Assembly: GCA_031553705.1 (NCBI GenBank)
Contig: JAVBLD010000060.1
Span: forward strand, 1 to 39,856
Reading direction: 5' to 3'
Source of the DNA: JAVBLD01 sp031553705
GTDB taxonomy: Bacteria; Bacteroidota; Bacteroidia; Bacteroidales; Marinifilaceae
DNA: 39,856 nt
Shown: in pieces, positions 24,473-32,946 of the stretch
Position numbering within the stretch: the stretch's first letter is position 1
Layout of the letters: each line of letters starts with the position of its first letter
The notes under the pieces: generated by a model
Database searches by the model: none
Told to the model about the DNA's origin: nothing
What the model saw: the letters and a program-made list of their open reading frames with translations, nothing else
Translations under genes and position numbers: made by a program

Positions 24473-26686
24473 TCAATTTATCACCGGTTGAGTGTCCAGT
24501 ACGAAGTGAAGTTCTCCTCCTTGCATAATCTCATCGTGGGTGATCCAGGTGCGGTCGAGTTTTATACCATTCAACGTGACCTTCTGCACATAGATGTGTT
24601 TGCTGTTCTCTTTGTTTGCAGTAATAATAAATTTCTTTTCCGGTCCCGTCTTAATCGTAATTTTATTAAACAGGGGAGCGCCAAGCTGGTATCTCCCTTC
24701 GACAGGATTTACCGGGTAGAAACCCATAGCAGAGAAAACATACCATGCCGACATTTGTCCGCAGTCCTCATTACCGCATAGACCTTCCGGGGTAGCTGAG
24801 TAAAGTTCGGTCAGGATTTTGTTGACATAAAGCTGTGTTTTATACGGCATACCCGCATAATTATATAGATAGGCCACATGATGCGACGGTTCGTTGCCAT
24901 GTGCATATTGGCCGATCAAACCACTGATATCGGGAGATGCTTCTTTTCCTTCCATTTTAGAAGTGTGGGTAAACAAGCTGTCGAGTTTCATTGCAAAAGC
25001 TTGTTTGCCGCCGTGTAAAGCGATAAGCCCCTCGATGTCATGGGGAACAAACCAGGAATACTGCCAGGCGTTTCCTTCTGTATATTCGTCGTCCCGATGC
25101 TTGGAGTAAAGAGGAGAGAATGGGGTTTTCCATTCTCCGGCGGAAGATTTGCCTCTCATGAATCCGGTCGACCGGTCGAAAAGATTGGCATAATATTTTG
25201 AAGACTGCAGGAAGAACAGATAGTCATTTTCTTTGTTCAATGCTTTCGCCATTTGCGCGACACACCAATCATCATACGCATATTCCAGCGTTTTGGATAC
25301 CGATTCGTTTTCCTGATCGTAAGGGATATATTTATATTGTCTTAACGCTTTCAGGCCTGCTCTTTCGGCTAGCTGTGTTCTTTTCATTGCTTCGTAAGCT
25401 TTTTCAGCGTCGAATCCCCGTATCCCTTTCAGGTATGCTTCGACTATGACAGAGATGGCGTGGTTGCCGATCATGCAATTCGTTTCAGTTCCTTCCAGTT
25501 CCCATACCGGCAATAGGCCGTATGCGTCATAATGTTCCAACATAGAGTTGATCATGCTACTTACCCATTTCTTTTGGGTGATGGTATATAACGGATGGGC
25601 AGCACGAAACGTATCCCAGAGAGAGAAAACCGTAAACTGCGTATGTTTATCAGAGCTATGGATTTCATTATCAGGGCCCTTGAAATTGCCATTAACATCT
25701 GAGAATACATAAGGTGCTATGTAAGAATGATAAAGTGCTGTATAGAAGACAGTTAATAATTTCTCATCATTGCTTTCCACTTTTATTTTCGATAACTCCC
25801 TTCTCCACTGTTGCTTGGCGTCTTTTTTTACTTTATCAAAGCTCCAGTGAGGGATCTCTTTTTTTAGGTTTGCTTCGGCCCCGTCGCAATTTGCCGACGA
25901 AAGGCTTACTTTTGCGAGTATTTTATTGGTGGCTTTCCCAAAGTCCACCCAGATATAGCATCCGTCGGAAACCATCTTTTGCCCGGTTTCCAATGGCCGG
26001 AAAGTATTACGCCCGGCGAATACCTGGCAGTCCTGGGAAAATTCGATTACAAAGTATTCCCGTTGATCGTTTGCCCAGCCGCGTGATTTACGATAGCCTT
26101 CCAAGGTGCGGTTATTCACCTTTTTAATGTAGGTTGCCGTTGTTCCGTCCCAGTTACGTGCTGTTGTCAGATCGATGGTCAAGCCATGAACCGTTCCTTC
26201 CGGGTATTGATAATAATGGAATCCGCAACGGTCGGTTACGGACAATTCCGTTTTAATGCCATTGTCGAATGTGACACAGTAGTATCCCGGTTCGGCTTGT
26301 TCTTTGGCGTGCGAGAATTTAGCGTAATTGGCTTGGATGTATGCCGCGGCATTTTGACTGCTGTCGGGTGCAGTGAGTACAGGTAAAAATCTGATATCCT
26401 GTAAATCCCCGATTCCGGTTCCACTGAGATGTGTGTGCGAAAATGAACAGATGATACTGTCCGAATAGTGATAACCGGAGCACCAGTCCCACCCGCTTCT
26501 CGGATTATCGGGACTTAATTGTATCCCCCCGAAAGGCACGCACGCTCCCGGAAAACAATGACCATGCGCCCCCGTACCGATAAAAGGATTTACATATTCT
26601 GTTATTTTAGGCTCTTTCTTTTCGTGTCTACAACCAAAAGAGATCAAAAAAGGGGATAATAAAAGAATTGTAATAGCAGATTTCAT
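24473..26686 (-). CDS. GH92 family alpha-mannosidase, exported
   Basis: The 737-residue protein is a calcium-dependent exo-alpha-mannosidase of family GH92, which trims mannose from N-glycans or yeast mannan. Residues 1-18 are a hydrophobic leader ending at Cys19 (SFGC), a plausible though imperfect lipobox, so it may be a periplasmic or surface lipoprotein. Family runs are visible: EYVNPFIGTGAHGHCFPGA near the start, WELEGTETNCMIGNHA in the middle, and GNEDCGQMSAWYVFSAMGFYP near the end, the latter two holding catalytic acid and base residues. Length fits the family (about 740). It lies 66 bases downstream of a ROK kinase gene, with no SusC/SusD genes in view. Confidence 0.93.
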   Translation of the reverse strand: MKSAITILLLSPFLISFGCRHEKKEPKITEYVNPFIGTGAHGHCFPGACVPFGGIQLSPDNPRSGWDWCSGYHYSDSIICSFSHTHLSGTGIGDLQDIRFLPVLTAPDSSQNAAAYIQANYAKFSHAKEQAEPGYYCVTFDNGIKTELSVTDRCGFHYYQYPEGTVHGLTIDLTTARNWDGTTATYIKKVNNRTLEGYRKSRGWANDQREYFVIEFSQDCQVFAGRNTFRPLETGQKMVSDGCYIWVDFGKATNKILAKVSLSSANCDGAEANLKKEIPHWSFDKVKKDAKQQWRRELSKIKVESNDEKLLTVFYTALYHSYIAPYVFSDVNGNFKGPDNEIHSSDKHTQFTVFSLWDTFRAAHPLYTITQKKWVSSMINSMLEHYDAYGLLPVWELEGTETNCMIGNHAISVIVEAYLKGIRGFDAEKAYEAMKRTQLAERAGLKALRQYKYIPYDQENESVSKTLEYAYDDWCVAQMAKALNKENDYLFFLQSSKYYANLFDRSTGFMRGKSSAGEWKTPFSPLYSKHRDDEYTEGNAWQYSWFVPHDIEGLIALHGGKQAFAMKLDSLFTHTSKMEGKEASPDISGLIGQYAHGNEPSHHVAYLYNYAGMPYKTQLYVNKILTELYSATPEGLCGNEDCGQMSAWYVFSAMGFYPVNPVEGRYQLGAPLFNKITIKTGPEKKFIITANKENSKHIYVQKVTLNGIKLDRTWITHDEIMQGGELHFVLDTQPVIN

Positions 26687-26709
26687 ACTTATTTATTTTT
26701 AGAAACAAT

Positions 26710-26739
26710 AAAGGCACAATATTTGATTTTGTGCCCTTT
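26710..26739 (-). terminator. Hairpin after the ROK kinase gene
   Basis: AAAGGCACAA (26710-26719) pairs with TTGTGCCCTTT (26729-26739), with one bulged C. On the minus strand it follows the ROK stop by 13 bases and precedes a T-rich tract. It may end or reduce transcription into the GH92 gene. Confidence 0.6.
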
Positions 26740-26752
26740 ATCTATATCGTTG

Positions 26753-27715
26753 TTATTTCTTTAATTCATTCCATACCAACGCGGCAGCGCCGTAGATCGC
26801 AGCATTCTTGTCCATTTGGGAAGGTAATAGCTTTACTTTATTACTGAAAATCTTCAACATGTTCATTTCCATGTGGTCTTTTGTAGGCTTAAAAAGCAGG
26901 TCGCCTGCCTGTGCCAGCCCACCCATCAGGAAGATCGCTTCCGGACTGGTGATCGCAACAGCATTTGCTAACGCTTCGCCTAACATTTTTGCAGTATATT
27001 TAAAGGTATTGATAGCGATAAGGTCTCCTTTTTGTGCCGCTTCTGATACCATTTTTGCAGTCATATCATTAAAAGGTACGGCGCGCAGTTCACTCGGATA
27101 ATTGTATTTTGCCATCATTTTATAAGCGGTTCTTTTGACTCCGGTTGCTGATACATAGGTCTCCAGGCATCCTTGTCTGCCGCATCCGCATTGTCTGCCG
27201 TTCGGCGAAACAATAATATGTCCGAGTTCTCCGGCAAATCCGTCATGGCCGTAAATCATCTGGCCGTTTGCAACAAAACCGCTGCCCAAGCCGGTTCCTA
27301 ACGTAACCATGATAAAATCTTTCATGCCTTTAGCCCCTCCGTATATCATCTCTCCGATTGCCGCCGCATTGGCGTCATTGGTCAGGAAGGTCGGCACCGG
27401 AATATATTCCTTCAGCATGTCGCATAATGGGACAACCCCCTTTGCCCATACTACGTTCGGAGCAAATTCGATAGAGCCTTTATAATAATTTCCATTAGGA
27501 GCGCCGATCCCTATCCCGACAAGAGTCACCTGATCTTGAATAGTACTTAATACCTTATTGATTTCAATCGACAGTTCTTTTAAATAGTCGGATACTTCTT
27601 CATGCTTAGCTGTTAAAGTATGCCCTTCCGCAATGTAGTTCCCCTCCCTGTCGATAAAGCCAAAAACAGTATTTGTACCTCCAATGTCGATTCCTAATGC
27701 AACTTCTTTTTTCAT
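26753..27715 (-). CDS. ROK family sugar kinase (glucokinase-like)
   Basis: The 320-residue cytoplasmic kinase phosphorylates a hexose, probably glucose, mannose or an N-acetylhexosamine. The ATP-binding GIDIGGTNT is at 8-16, catalytic Asp114 lies in LTNDANAAA, and sugar-binding Glu163 and His166 are in GELGH. The zinc-binding CGCGRQGC (176-183) with the following Glu185 is the ROK signature. It has no N-terminal helix-turn-helix, so it is an enzyme and not a NagC-type repressor. Next to a mannosidase, a role in using released sugar is possible. It has a long leader with a terminator-like hairpin. Confidence 0.92.
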   Translation of the reverse strand: MKKEVALGIDIGGTNTVFGFIDREGNYIAEGHTLTAKHEEVSDYLKELSIEINKVLSTIQDQVTLVGIGIGAPNGNYYKGSIEFAPNVVWAKGVVPLCDMLKEYIPVPTFLTNDANAAAIGEMIYGGAKGMKDFIMVTLGTGLGSGFVANGQMIYGHDGFAGELGHIIVSPNGRQCGCGRQGCLETYVSATGVKRTAYKMMAKYNYPSELRAVPFNDMTAKMVSEAAQKGDLIAINTFKYTAKMLGEALANAVAITSPEAIFLMGGLAQAGDLLFKPTKDHMEMNMLKIFSNKVKLLPSQMDKNAAIYGAAALVWNELKK

Positions 27716-27775
27716 GTTTTCCTATTTAAAGTTATTGTGATTAACTGGATGAATTTTTGGAAGTAAATATAGATA

Positions 27776-27812
27776 AAAAAATAAGAGAACGAGAACCGTC
27801 CTCTTATTTTTT
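27776..27812 (-). terminator. Terminator-like hairpin in the leader of the ROK kinase gene
   Basis: A 12-bp perfect stem, 27776-27787 with 27801-27812, is capped by a further 3-bp ACG/CGT stem after one mismatch, with a 5-base loop. On the minus strand the stem ends in a run of seven T. It lies 61 bases upstream of the kinase ATG and downstream of the candidate -7 box at 27878-27885. It could be an attenuator or the end of a small RNA of about 90 bases. Confidence 0.7.
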
Positions 27813-27877
27813 ACTAACTACTAACCTAAACATACAAACTTATGAAAAAAAAGTGCTTTATCTCATTTCTGATATTA

Positions 27878-27885
27878 CAAAGGTA
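27878..27885 (-). promoter_or_regulatory. -7 box for the ROK kinase leader
   Basis: The minus strand reads TACCTTTG, a full match to TAnnTTTG, about 160 bases upstream of the kinase ATG. No good -33 box is visible at the normal distance. Confidence 0.45.
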
Positions 27886-28060
27886 AACCATCTTGTCGAA
27901 TAATAGAGTTAATTGAAAGTTAAAAAAATCACGAAGTACATGGGCATTTGAGAAATATTCCTTAAATGATCTAATTGATGTAACAAACTCGTTGATTTGT
28001 GTGCTTTTTTATCAATTTTTCAAACGATGCAACATATATATATATAGTTAAGTAAAAGAA

Positions 28061-28768
28061 CTATAGTTTGAGATAAAACTCTTTTGTTAACCGGATACAT
28101 TCTTCACTGAGTTGGTGTCTTTTTAATTCAAGTACGAGTATATTTGTCTTGGTTTCTATCGCTTGCTTTCCAACCGTGATCAGGTAGCGTTTAGGTGCTT
28201 TACCGGGATTAGGGAGTACTTGCGTAATCCGTTCAACGGAAAAGCCGTTTTCTTTTGCATGGTCGATCAGGAGGAGAGCTTCCGTAGGAGGAAGGATCAA
28301 ACAGAATTTTCCATTCTCTGACAAAAGATTGGATACTGCTTTCAATAGTTCTGTATGAGAAAAGTGATTGCAATGGCGGGCGGTTGTCCTGTCTGCATTG
28401 GGTGCCGGGGTTGAGCCAATGAAAAAAGGAGGATTGCAGACGATCCGGTCGTATGTTTTTTCTGTATAAAAATCAAAGATCGATAAATTGTATAGAGTGA
28501 TCCGGTTGGCCCAAGGGCTGTTGTCGATATTTTCCTGTGCTTGCCTACAAGCACCGGGAATGATCTCGATCGCATCAATAACGGCTTCCGGATTTCGTTG
28601 TGCCGCCATTAATGCGATAAGACCAGTGCCGGTACCAATATCTAATATTGTCGAAGCATTTTCAATGTCCGCCCATGCCCCGAGTAAGACCCCGTCAGTT
28701 CCCACTTTCATCGCTGTTCGTTCCTGCCGGATGATGAACTGCTTGAATTGGAAATAATCGTTTGGCAT
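28061..28768 (-). CDS. tRNA1(Val) A37 N6-methyltransferase (TrmN6/YfiC)
   Basis: The enzyme methylates N6 of A37 in tRNA-Val using SAM. The 235-residue protein has the TrmN6 opening FQFKQFIIRQERTAMKVGTDGVLLGAW (7-33), SAM motif LDIGTGTGLIALM (42-54), and the catalytic NPPF at 112-115 used by N6-adenine methyltransferases. Length compares with E. coli YfiC (245). It sits 84 bases after the DUF5606 gene on the same strand. Confidence 0.9.
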   Translation of the reverse strand: MPNDYFQFKQFIIRQERTAMKVGTDGVLLGAWADIENASTILDIGTGTGLIALMAAQRNPEAVIDAIEIIPGACRQAQENIDNSPWANRITLYNLSIFDFYTEKTYDRIVCNPPFFIGSTPAPNADRTTARHCNHFSHTELLKAVSNLLSENGKFCLILPPTEALLLIDHAKENGFSVERITQVLPNPGKAPKRYLITVGKQAIETKTNILVLELKRHQLSEECIRLTKEFYLKL

Positions 28769-28852
28769 AGTGGAATGAATATCAAATTATATGCAATACG
28801 ACATCGAGTCTACGGATTTTTGCATATTTCAGCAGCAATATGCTGCCTTCTG

Positions 28853-29278
28853 CTACTTGCTATCGTCTTGTTCTTTTGTTTCCTCTACCGTCTGTTCGTC
28901 AAAGCTCAAAAGCTGTTTTGTTATCAGCAGATTGTACCATTGAATAATTTTCCGCATATCCGAAACATATACCCGGTTTTTGTCATATTCCGGTACAACC
29001 TCTTCGAAGTAGGCGATAATTTTATCATTCGGCTCTTTATGGCTTAAGATGACGGCACCATGCTCCTTGTCAAATATACGTTTTAAAATCTCTTTTAAAG
29101 GCATATCCTCATTTTCGGTATACACGGAGATATCTTCAAGGGAAATAACTTTCGAATTTGAGTAGACCGGGAATCGCTTTCCATCAAGAAGTGATTCGAC
29201 AATGATGGCATTTGTTGCATTACTGACTAATTTTTGTAATCCCGGTTTTCCTGATATGGACAAAATCTCTTTTAACAT
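28853..29278 (-). CDS. DUF5606 protein
   Basis: This conserved Bacteroidetes protein of 141 residues has unknown function. It starts MLKEILSISGKPGLQKLVS, contains a compact alpha/beta N-terminal domain with GKRFPVYSNSKVISLEDISVY (about 33-53), then EILKRIFDKEH, and ends in an acidic, probably disordered tail. No signal or membrane segment is seen. It appears to have its own promoter. Confidence 0.8.
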   Translation of the reverse strand: MLKEILSISGKPGLQKLVSNATNAIIVESLLDGKRFPVYSNSKVISLEDISVYTENEDMPLKEILKRIFDKEHGAVILSHKEPNDKIIAYFEEVVPEYDKNRVYVSDMRKIIQWYNLLITKQLLSFDEQTVEETKEQDDSK

Positions 29279-29402
29279 ACTGTTTCTTTTAAATAATATA
29301 AAATAAATATGACCCCATTTTAATCTTTAACTGCCTTATGTCAAGGAGATAACAAATATGGTTAAAAGTCATGGATCTATAGGTATCTAATCAATGAAGC
29401 GA

Positions 29403-29431
29403 CAAAATTAGAACTAAAAATGGAAAACAAA
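29403..29431 (-). promoter_or_regulatory. Promoter upstream of the DUF5606 gene
   Basis: Read on the minus strand, TTTG (29431-29428) and TAATTTTG (29410-29403) are 17 bases apart. Both boxes match; the spacing is slightly short. Confidence 0.45.
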
Positions 29432-29439
29432 AATAGTTT

Positions 29440-29520
29440 AGAGTGGAAAGTGGAAAATTGAAAATTATTCAGTTTTATTGCCGTACATTTTAAAGCATTT
29501 ATAAATTCGCTTTCCACTCT
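29440..29520. repeat. Spaced 11-bp inverted repeat
   Basis: AGAGTGGAAAG at 29440-29450 is the exact reverse complement of CTTTCCACTCT at 29510-29520, just beyond the stop of the TerB-DnaJ gene. The GTGGAAA core is repeated in the left arm as GTGGAAAGTGGAAAA. It may be a relic of an intergenic repeat or a long-loop terminator. Confidence 0.5.
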
Positions 29521-30252
29521 CTAAGTGATATTTCGTTGTTTTTTGATTTTTTCGTACGCCAGGTTGCTCATTGTAAATTTCTCTTCTGCAGCTTTTCTAA
29601 CATCTTCTCCCAAGTGACCTACTTTGTCCGGATGGTTTTCGACGGCCATTTTCCGGTATGCTTTTTTTACTTCATCATCAGTGGCGTTGCGGTCTGTGCC
29701 CAAAATCCGGTATGACGAGTCCAGGTCATCATAATGCATAGATTTGATTGAGGCAAAAGTCCTGGAATCGATACCAAGATGATACGCGATTTCTTCCAAC
29801 AGGTTGATCTCTTTTTCACATACATGGCAGTCGGCTTTTGCTATTCCGAACAGGAAATAAAGCAATTGTACGCGGGAAGGTTCGTCCATGTTGAACCTGA
29901 TTTGATTGCAGACCTCTACTAACGGGATGTTTTGTGTACTGAGCTTTCTTATTATCGTCAGGGCTTCCGCTGTAGCCTCCTCACCAAAGTTCCTCTTTAG
30001 GAAATCTTTTACGTAGTCCAGTTCCAACCGGGTGATTTTTCCGTCGGCTTTCATGATGGCCGTCGCCAAAACCACCAGGCTGAACATGAAATCTCCCCGA
30101 CCACTGGCATGGGGGATGTCGTTTGTCACTTTGCGGACATCGATCTGTAAATTGTCAAACATGGAACCGATAAAGATTCCTAAAAGTGCACCTAACGGAC
30201 CTCCCATTGCAAACCCGAGGCCGGCACCGATCCATTTTCCAAGTTTTACCAT
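29521..30252 (-). CDS. TerB-DnaJ domain protein, DjlA-like co-chaperone
   Basis: The 243-residue protein begins with a glycine-zipper hydrophobic segment (about 8-31, GAGLGFAMGGPLGALLG), then a TerB-like helical domain (about 55-170), then a C-terminal J domain (about 180-243) with the HPD motif at 207-209. The order matches E. coli DjlA, a membrane-anchored DnaK co-chaperone linked to envelope stress. The frame extends upstream to a TTG at 30270, but the ATG at 30252 starts the membrane segment and is preferred. It follows coaE by 38 bases on the same strand. Confidence 0.9.
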   Translation of the reverse strand: MVKLGKWIGAGLGFAMGGPLGALLGIFIGSMFDNLQIDVRKVTNDIPHASGRGDFMFSLVVLATAIMKADGKITRLELDYVKDFLKRNFGEEATAEALTIIRKLSTQNIPLVEVCNQIRFNMDEPSRVQLLYFLFGIAKADCHVCEKEINLLEEIAYHLGIDSRTFASIKSMHYDDLDSSYRILGTDRNATDDEVKKAYRKMAVENHPDKVGHLGEDVRKAAEEKFTMSNLAYEKIKKQRNIT

Positions 30253-30290
30253 AGTATAATTGTTACGCAATCAAGAATGAGGAGTCCGCT

Positions 30291-30959
30291 TTACATAGTA
30301 TCCTGTCTATCACAGTATCCCCTCGTATTTTTTATTATATTTTCCAGGTTTTCAATAATGCCGGTCACCTGTTCCAATACCGGAATCCCTTCATCGGTAT
30401 GGATGATAAAGTCTGATAGCCTGCATTTTTCAGCGTCGTCCATCTGGTTCTTCATCCGTTGTAATACCTTTTCGGCAGTTGTATGATCTCTGGTCACCAC
30501 TCTTTTTATTTTTGTCGCAGTCGGTGCGGAAACACATATAACGTAATCAACCTGTTTTTCCCAACCCGATTCAAACAGTATGGCTGATTCGAGCAGCACA
30601 AAACTCCGGCATTGTTGCATACTCCAATGGTTGAAATCCTGAAGTAATACGGGATGTACAATACCATTCACTGTTGCCAGGGCTGTTTTGTCGTTGAAAA
30701 TAATATCTGCCAATTTTTTCCGGTTAAGCTGACAAGTGGCATCATAAATGCCGGCACCGAAGTGCCGGATCAGAGACCCTATGATTTTCGGATTATTGTT
30801 CATCAGTTGTGAGGCGGCAATATCTGCAATGTATACCGGATAATTCATTTTTCTAAATATCCGGGCTATTGTTGTTTTACCGGAGCCAATACCTCCTGTC
30901 AGCCCTACTTTCAACGGTAGGGATGTTCCTTCGGGATGGGTAGGCTTGGCTATAGTCAT
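30291..30959 (-). CDS. coaE: Dephospho-CoA kinase
   Basis: CoaE phosphorylates dephospho-CoA in the last step of coenzyme A synthesis. The 222-residue protein has the P-loop GGIGSGKTT at 22-30, the substrate-binding DIAA segment near 46-49, the NGIVHP run, and the lid Arg residues in KRVVTRDHTTAEKVLQRM. An N-terminal extension of about 14 residues precedes the usual start, and the tail is slightly longer than in E. coli (206). It overlaps nothing but lies 5 bases after ybbR in the same operon. Confidence 0.95.
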   Translation of the reverse strand: MTIAKPTHPEGTSLPLKVGLTGGIGSGKTTIARIFRKMNYPVYIADIAASQLMNNNPKIIGSLIRHFGAGIYDATCQLNRKKLADIIFNDKTALATVNGIVHPVLLQDFNHWSMQQCRSFVLLESAILFESGWEKQVDYVICVSAPTATKIKRVVTRDHTTAEKVLQRMKNQMDDAEKCRLSDFIIHTDEGIPVLEQVTGIIENLENIIKNTRGYCDRQDTM

Positions 30960-30964
30960 ATCTC

Positions 30965-31942
30965 CTATTTATTTCTTTTTTCCAAGATATATTCAATTTT
31001 ATGCGGTGTAAAAGTAATATTCTTAATGAAAAGAGGCGCCTTTTTAATTTTTACATCCAGATAGGATGAGAGTGCACATTGTTTGTAATCGACAGTAAAA
31101 TCAAAATCCGAATCGGAGATTTTGTCATACCGGCTTAACCCAATGTCGTAGGTTACCTTTATACTATTCGGAAATAATTTTATATTGATTGAATCCGGCA
31201 GGTTTAATGTGTTGACCGGGATACTTTTTTGAGCCTCGGTGAACTGTTCGACTGCAATATGAACTTCTACGGAGGTTTCGTTAAAATTAATTCCGGATGT
31301 TTTTATCAATTCGGTCTCTTTTGTGACATCTTTTCCGATCTCCTTCAAGTGTATAGGAGCGGTATAGATGTAACTCAACGTGTCGAGAAAGGCTGACGGT
31401 CCGCTGACCAGAATGCTGTCCGGCGAAGTTGTTATTGCGTTTTTCAGGATATATTGCCGTTTCAAGGTGTAATTTACAACAGGGGAGACGGCTACTTTCT
31501 TGCTTGCCGAGCGGACAAGTTTGAATTCAATGACATCCGGCCGGATATGCTGTATTGTTGTACCGGCATACAGTTGGCTGCTGATGTTGTCTTTGATATC
31601 CTCTGTATTGAGGATGTATTCGTAGACATTGTTTTTTTCGAGTATATGCTTACTGTAAACGGATACATTAAACAAAATAGGCAAAAAAGATTTACGGATG
31701 TTATAGCCTAATATCACAAAACCTTTAGCTTTTATTTCAAGAATCATCTCTTTCGGAAGTTCCGAGACGGCATGCTTACCTTTGGGAAAATTGATGTATT
31801 TGACCGGATAGGTGACTTCTGTTGTATAGTCCTTGTTCAGCATGTTGAGAGTCCATAATATGGAGGCGATAATTACACAAATCAAATATGTAATGATCAT
31901 ATTCCGGTTGATATGGATATTTATTTTGGGAAGTGGTGTCAT
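30965..31942 (-). CDS. YbbR-like membrane-anchored protein
   Basis: The 325-residue protein has an N-terminal transmembrane helix (about 17-35, ITYLICVIIASILWTLNM) followed by repeated beta-rich YbbR-like domains outside the membrane. In Firmicutes, YbbR/CdaR regulates the c-di-AMP synthase. In Bacteroidetes the role is not established. The frame opens upstream to a TTG at 32026, but the promoter boxes at 31985-32016 fall inside that extension, so the ATG at 31942 is the start. The next gene, coaE, begins 5 bases downstream. Confidence 0.85.
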   Translation of the reverse strand: MTPLPKINIHINRNMIITYLICVIIASILWTLNMLNKDYTTEVTYPVKYINFPKGKHAVSELPKEMILEIKAKGFVILGYNIRKSFLPILFNVSVYSKHILEKNNVYEYILNTEDIKDNISSQLYAGTTIQHIRPDVIEFKLVRSASKKVAVSPVVNYTLKRQYILKNAITTSPDSILVSGPSAFLDTLSYIYTAPIHLKEIGKDVTKETELIKTSGINFNETSVEVHIAVEQFTEAQKSIPVNTLNLPDSINIKLFPNSIKVTYDIGLSRYDKISDSDFDFTVDYKQCALSSYLDVKIKKAPLFIKNITFTPHKIEYILEKRNK

Positions 31943-31984
31943 AGACCTTTTTTTACTTTTCAATACAGATCGGAAACTAAGATA

Positions 31985-32016
31985 CAAAGATACAAAAAAG
32001 CCTATAATAAGACAAT
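31985..32016 (-). promoter_or_regulatory. Promoter of ybbR-coaE-terB/dnaJ
   Basis: Read on the minus strand, ATTG (32016-32013) and TATCTTTG (31992-31985) are 20 bases apart. The -7 box is perfect and the -33 matches 3 of 4. It sits just past the yajC terminator and 43 bases before the ybbR ATG. Confidence 0.6.
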
Positions 32017-32070
32017 CTCTGCCCAAAGGGAGGAAGTGGCTTTTAAATCCGGACCGGAATCAGATAAATG

Positions 32071-32104
32071 AAAAAGAAGGGTGTTCAAGCAACTCGGACA
32101 CCCT
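32071..32104 (-). terminator. Intrinsic terminator after yajC
   Basis: AGGGTGTTC (32078-32086) pairs with the complementary arm at 32096-32104, 9 bp with one G-T pair. On the minus strand it is followed by TTCTTTTTC. It lies 22 bases beyond the yajC stop. Confidence 0.8.
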
Positions 32105-32126
32105 GTCTTATAGGCGGATCATTTTA

Positions 32127-32450
32127 TTATTTGCTCGGAGCGGCGTCGCTCATATCTTTTATGATTGCTGCTTTGTCCACTTTCAATCTCATCTGTCCTT
32201 CTACCTCCATAATGATGGCATGTTCTTGGATCTCCACGATCTTACCGTAAATACCTCCGGTGGTTACGATCTTGTCCCCTTTCTGAAGGGCATCCCTGAA
32301 ATTTTTCAGTTCTTTTTGCCTTTTCATCTGAGGCCGGATCATAAAGAACCAGAATACGACGATAATAAGAATCAAAGGCAAAAAAGTCATAAACGGATTG
32401 CTCTCTTTTACAGGCTGTGCTTGTAATAAAATAAATAGCGTGTTCATCAT
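32127..32450 (-). CDS. yajC: Preprotein translocase accessory subunit YajC
   Basis: YajC binds SecDF and supports protein export. The 107-residue protein has a single transmembrane segment (about 22-40, MTFLPLILIIVVFWFFMI) followed by the family signature RPQMKRQKELKNFRDALQKGDKIVTTGGIYGKI. Length matches E. coli (110). It lies 67 bases after the DUF1573 gene and ends at a terminator. Confidence 0.95.
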   Translation of the reverse strand: MMNTLFILLQAQPVKESNPFMTFLPLILIIVVFWFFMIRPQMKRQKELKNFRDALQKGDKIVTTGGIYGKIVEIQEHAIIMEVEGQMRLKVDKAAIIKDMSDAAPSK

Positions 32451-32517
32451 GTTGTTTATTATTAATTAATCAGAAATAACTGTCTGCTTTTAATGGAAAG
32501 GCTTCCGCCTTTCTCGT

Positions 32518-32937
32518 TTATTTTATTTGTCCGGTCATATTCAATATTATCTCCTTTTCCGGAACGTTTGCAAATATACGGATTTCTTTGTATTGTTTTC
32601 CGTATCGTCCGGAAGAGTTGAAGGCTATTTCGATTTTTCCTTCCTTGCCCGGTTTTACCGGCAATTTATCATAGTCGACGGTAGTACAGCCGCAGCCGCT
32701 TTCAATGTTTTTAATCACCAAGTTTTGCGTTCCGGTATTTTTGAAATAAAATGTATGCGATACAATCTCTCCTTCGGCGATCTCTCCGAAATTGAAACTC
32801 GTTTGCTTGAATTGAATGGTTGTTTCCGCTTTTGTGTCCGTTTTTTGTTTCGAATCCTTACAAGATGCCATTAGCAATATCGACGCTCCGAAAAGGGCGA
32901 TAAATATCGGATATGCCAGTTTATTACGCAATTTCAT
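32518..32937 (-). CDS. DUF1573 lipoprotein
   Basis: The 139-residue protein has a lipoprotein signal peptide with lipobox LMASC (Cys26), so it should be lipid-anchored in the envelope. The mature part is an Ig-like DUF1573 domain (about 42-138) with TSFNFGEIAEGEIVSHTFYFKNTG and a SGCGCTT motif; the cysteines may bind metal or form a disulfide. Function is unknown. Its start lies 9 bases after the AMP nucleosidase stop, so the two are probably cotranscribed with yajC. Confidence 0.9.
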   Translation of the reverse strand: MKLRNKLAYPIFIALFGASILLMASCKDSKQKTDTKAETTIQFKQTSFNFGEIAEGEIVSHTFYFKNTGTQNLVIKNIESGCGCTTVDYDKLPVKPGKEGKIEIAFNSSGRYGKQYKEIRIFANVPEKEIILNMTGQIK

Positions 32938-32946
32938 CGTTTATTA

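Larger units (their letters stand above)
27716..28060. other. Long leader region between the ROK kinase and TrmN6-like genes
   Basis: Beyond the hairpin and the -7 box, this 345-base stretch has a plus-strand 14-codon ORF at 27842-27886 (MKKKCFISFLILQR) which I do not regard as a gene. The rest, up to the trmN6 stop at 28061, is AT-rich with a short TA repeat at 28032-28045 and no recognisable gene. Confidence 0.5.

Noticed and set aside
27842..27886. 14-codon ORF upstream of the ROK kinase, on the plus strand
   Set aside because: It is very short, faces away from the kinase gene, and is better explained as the complement of a structured leader.
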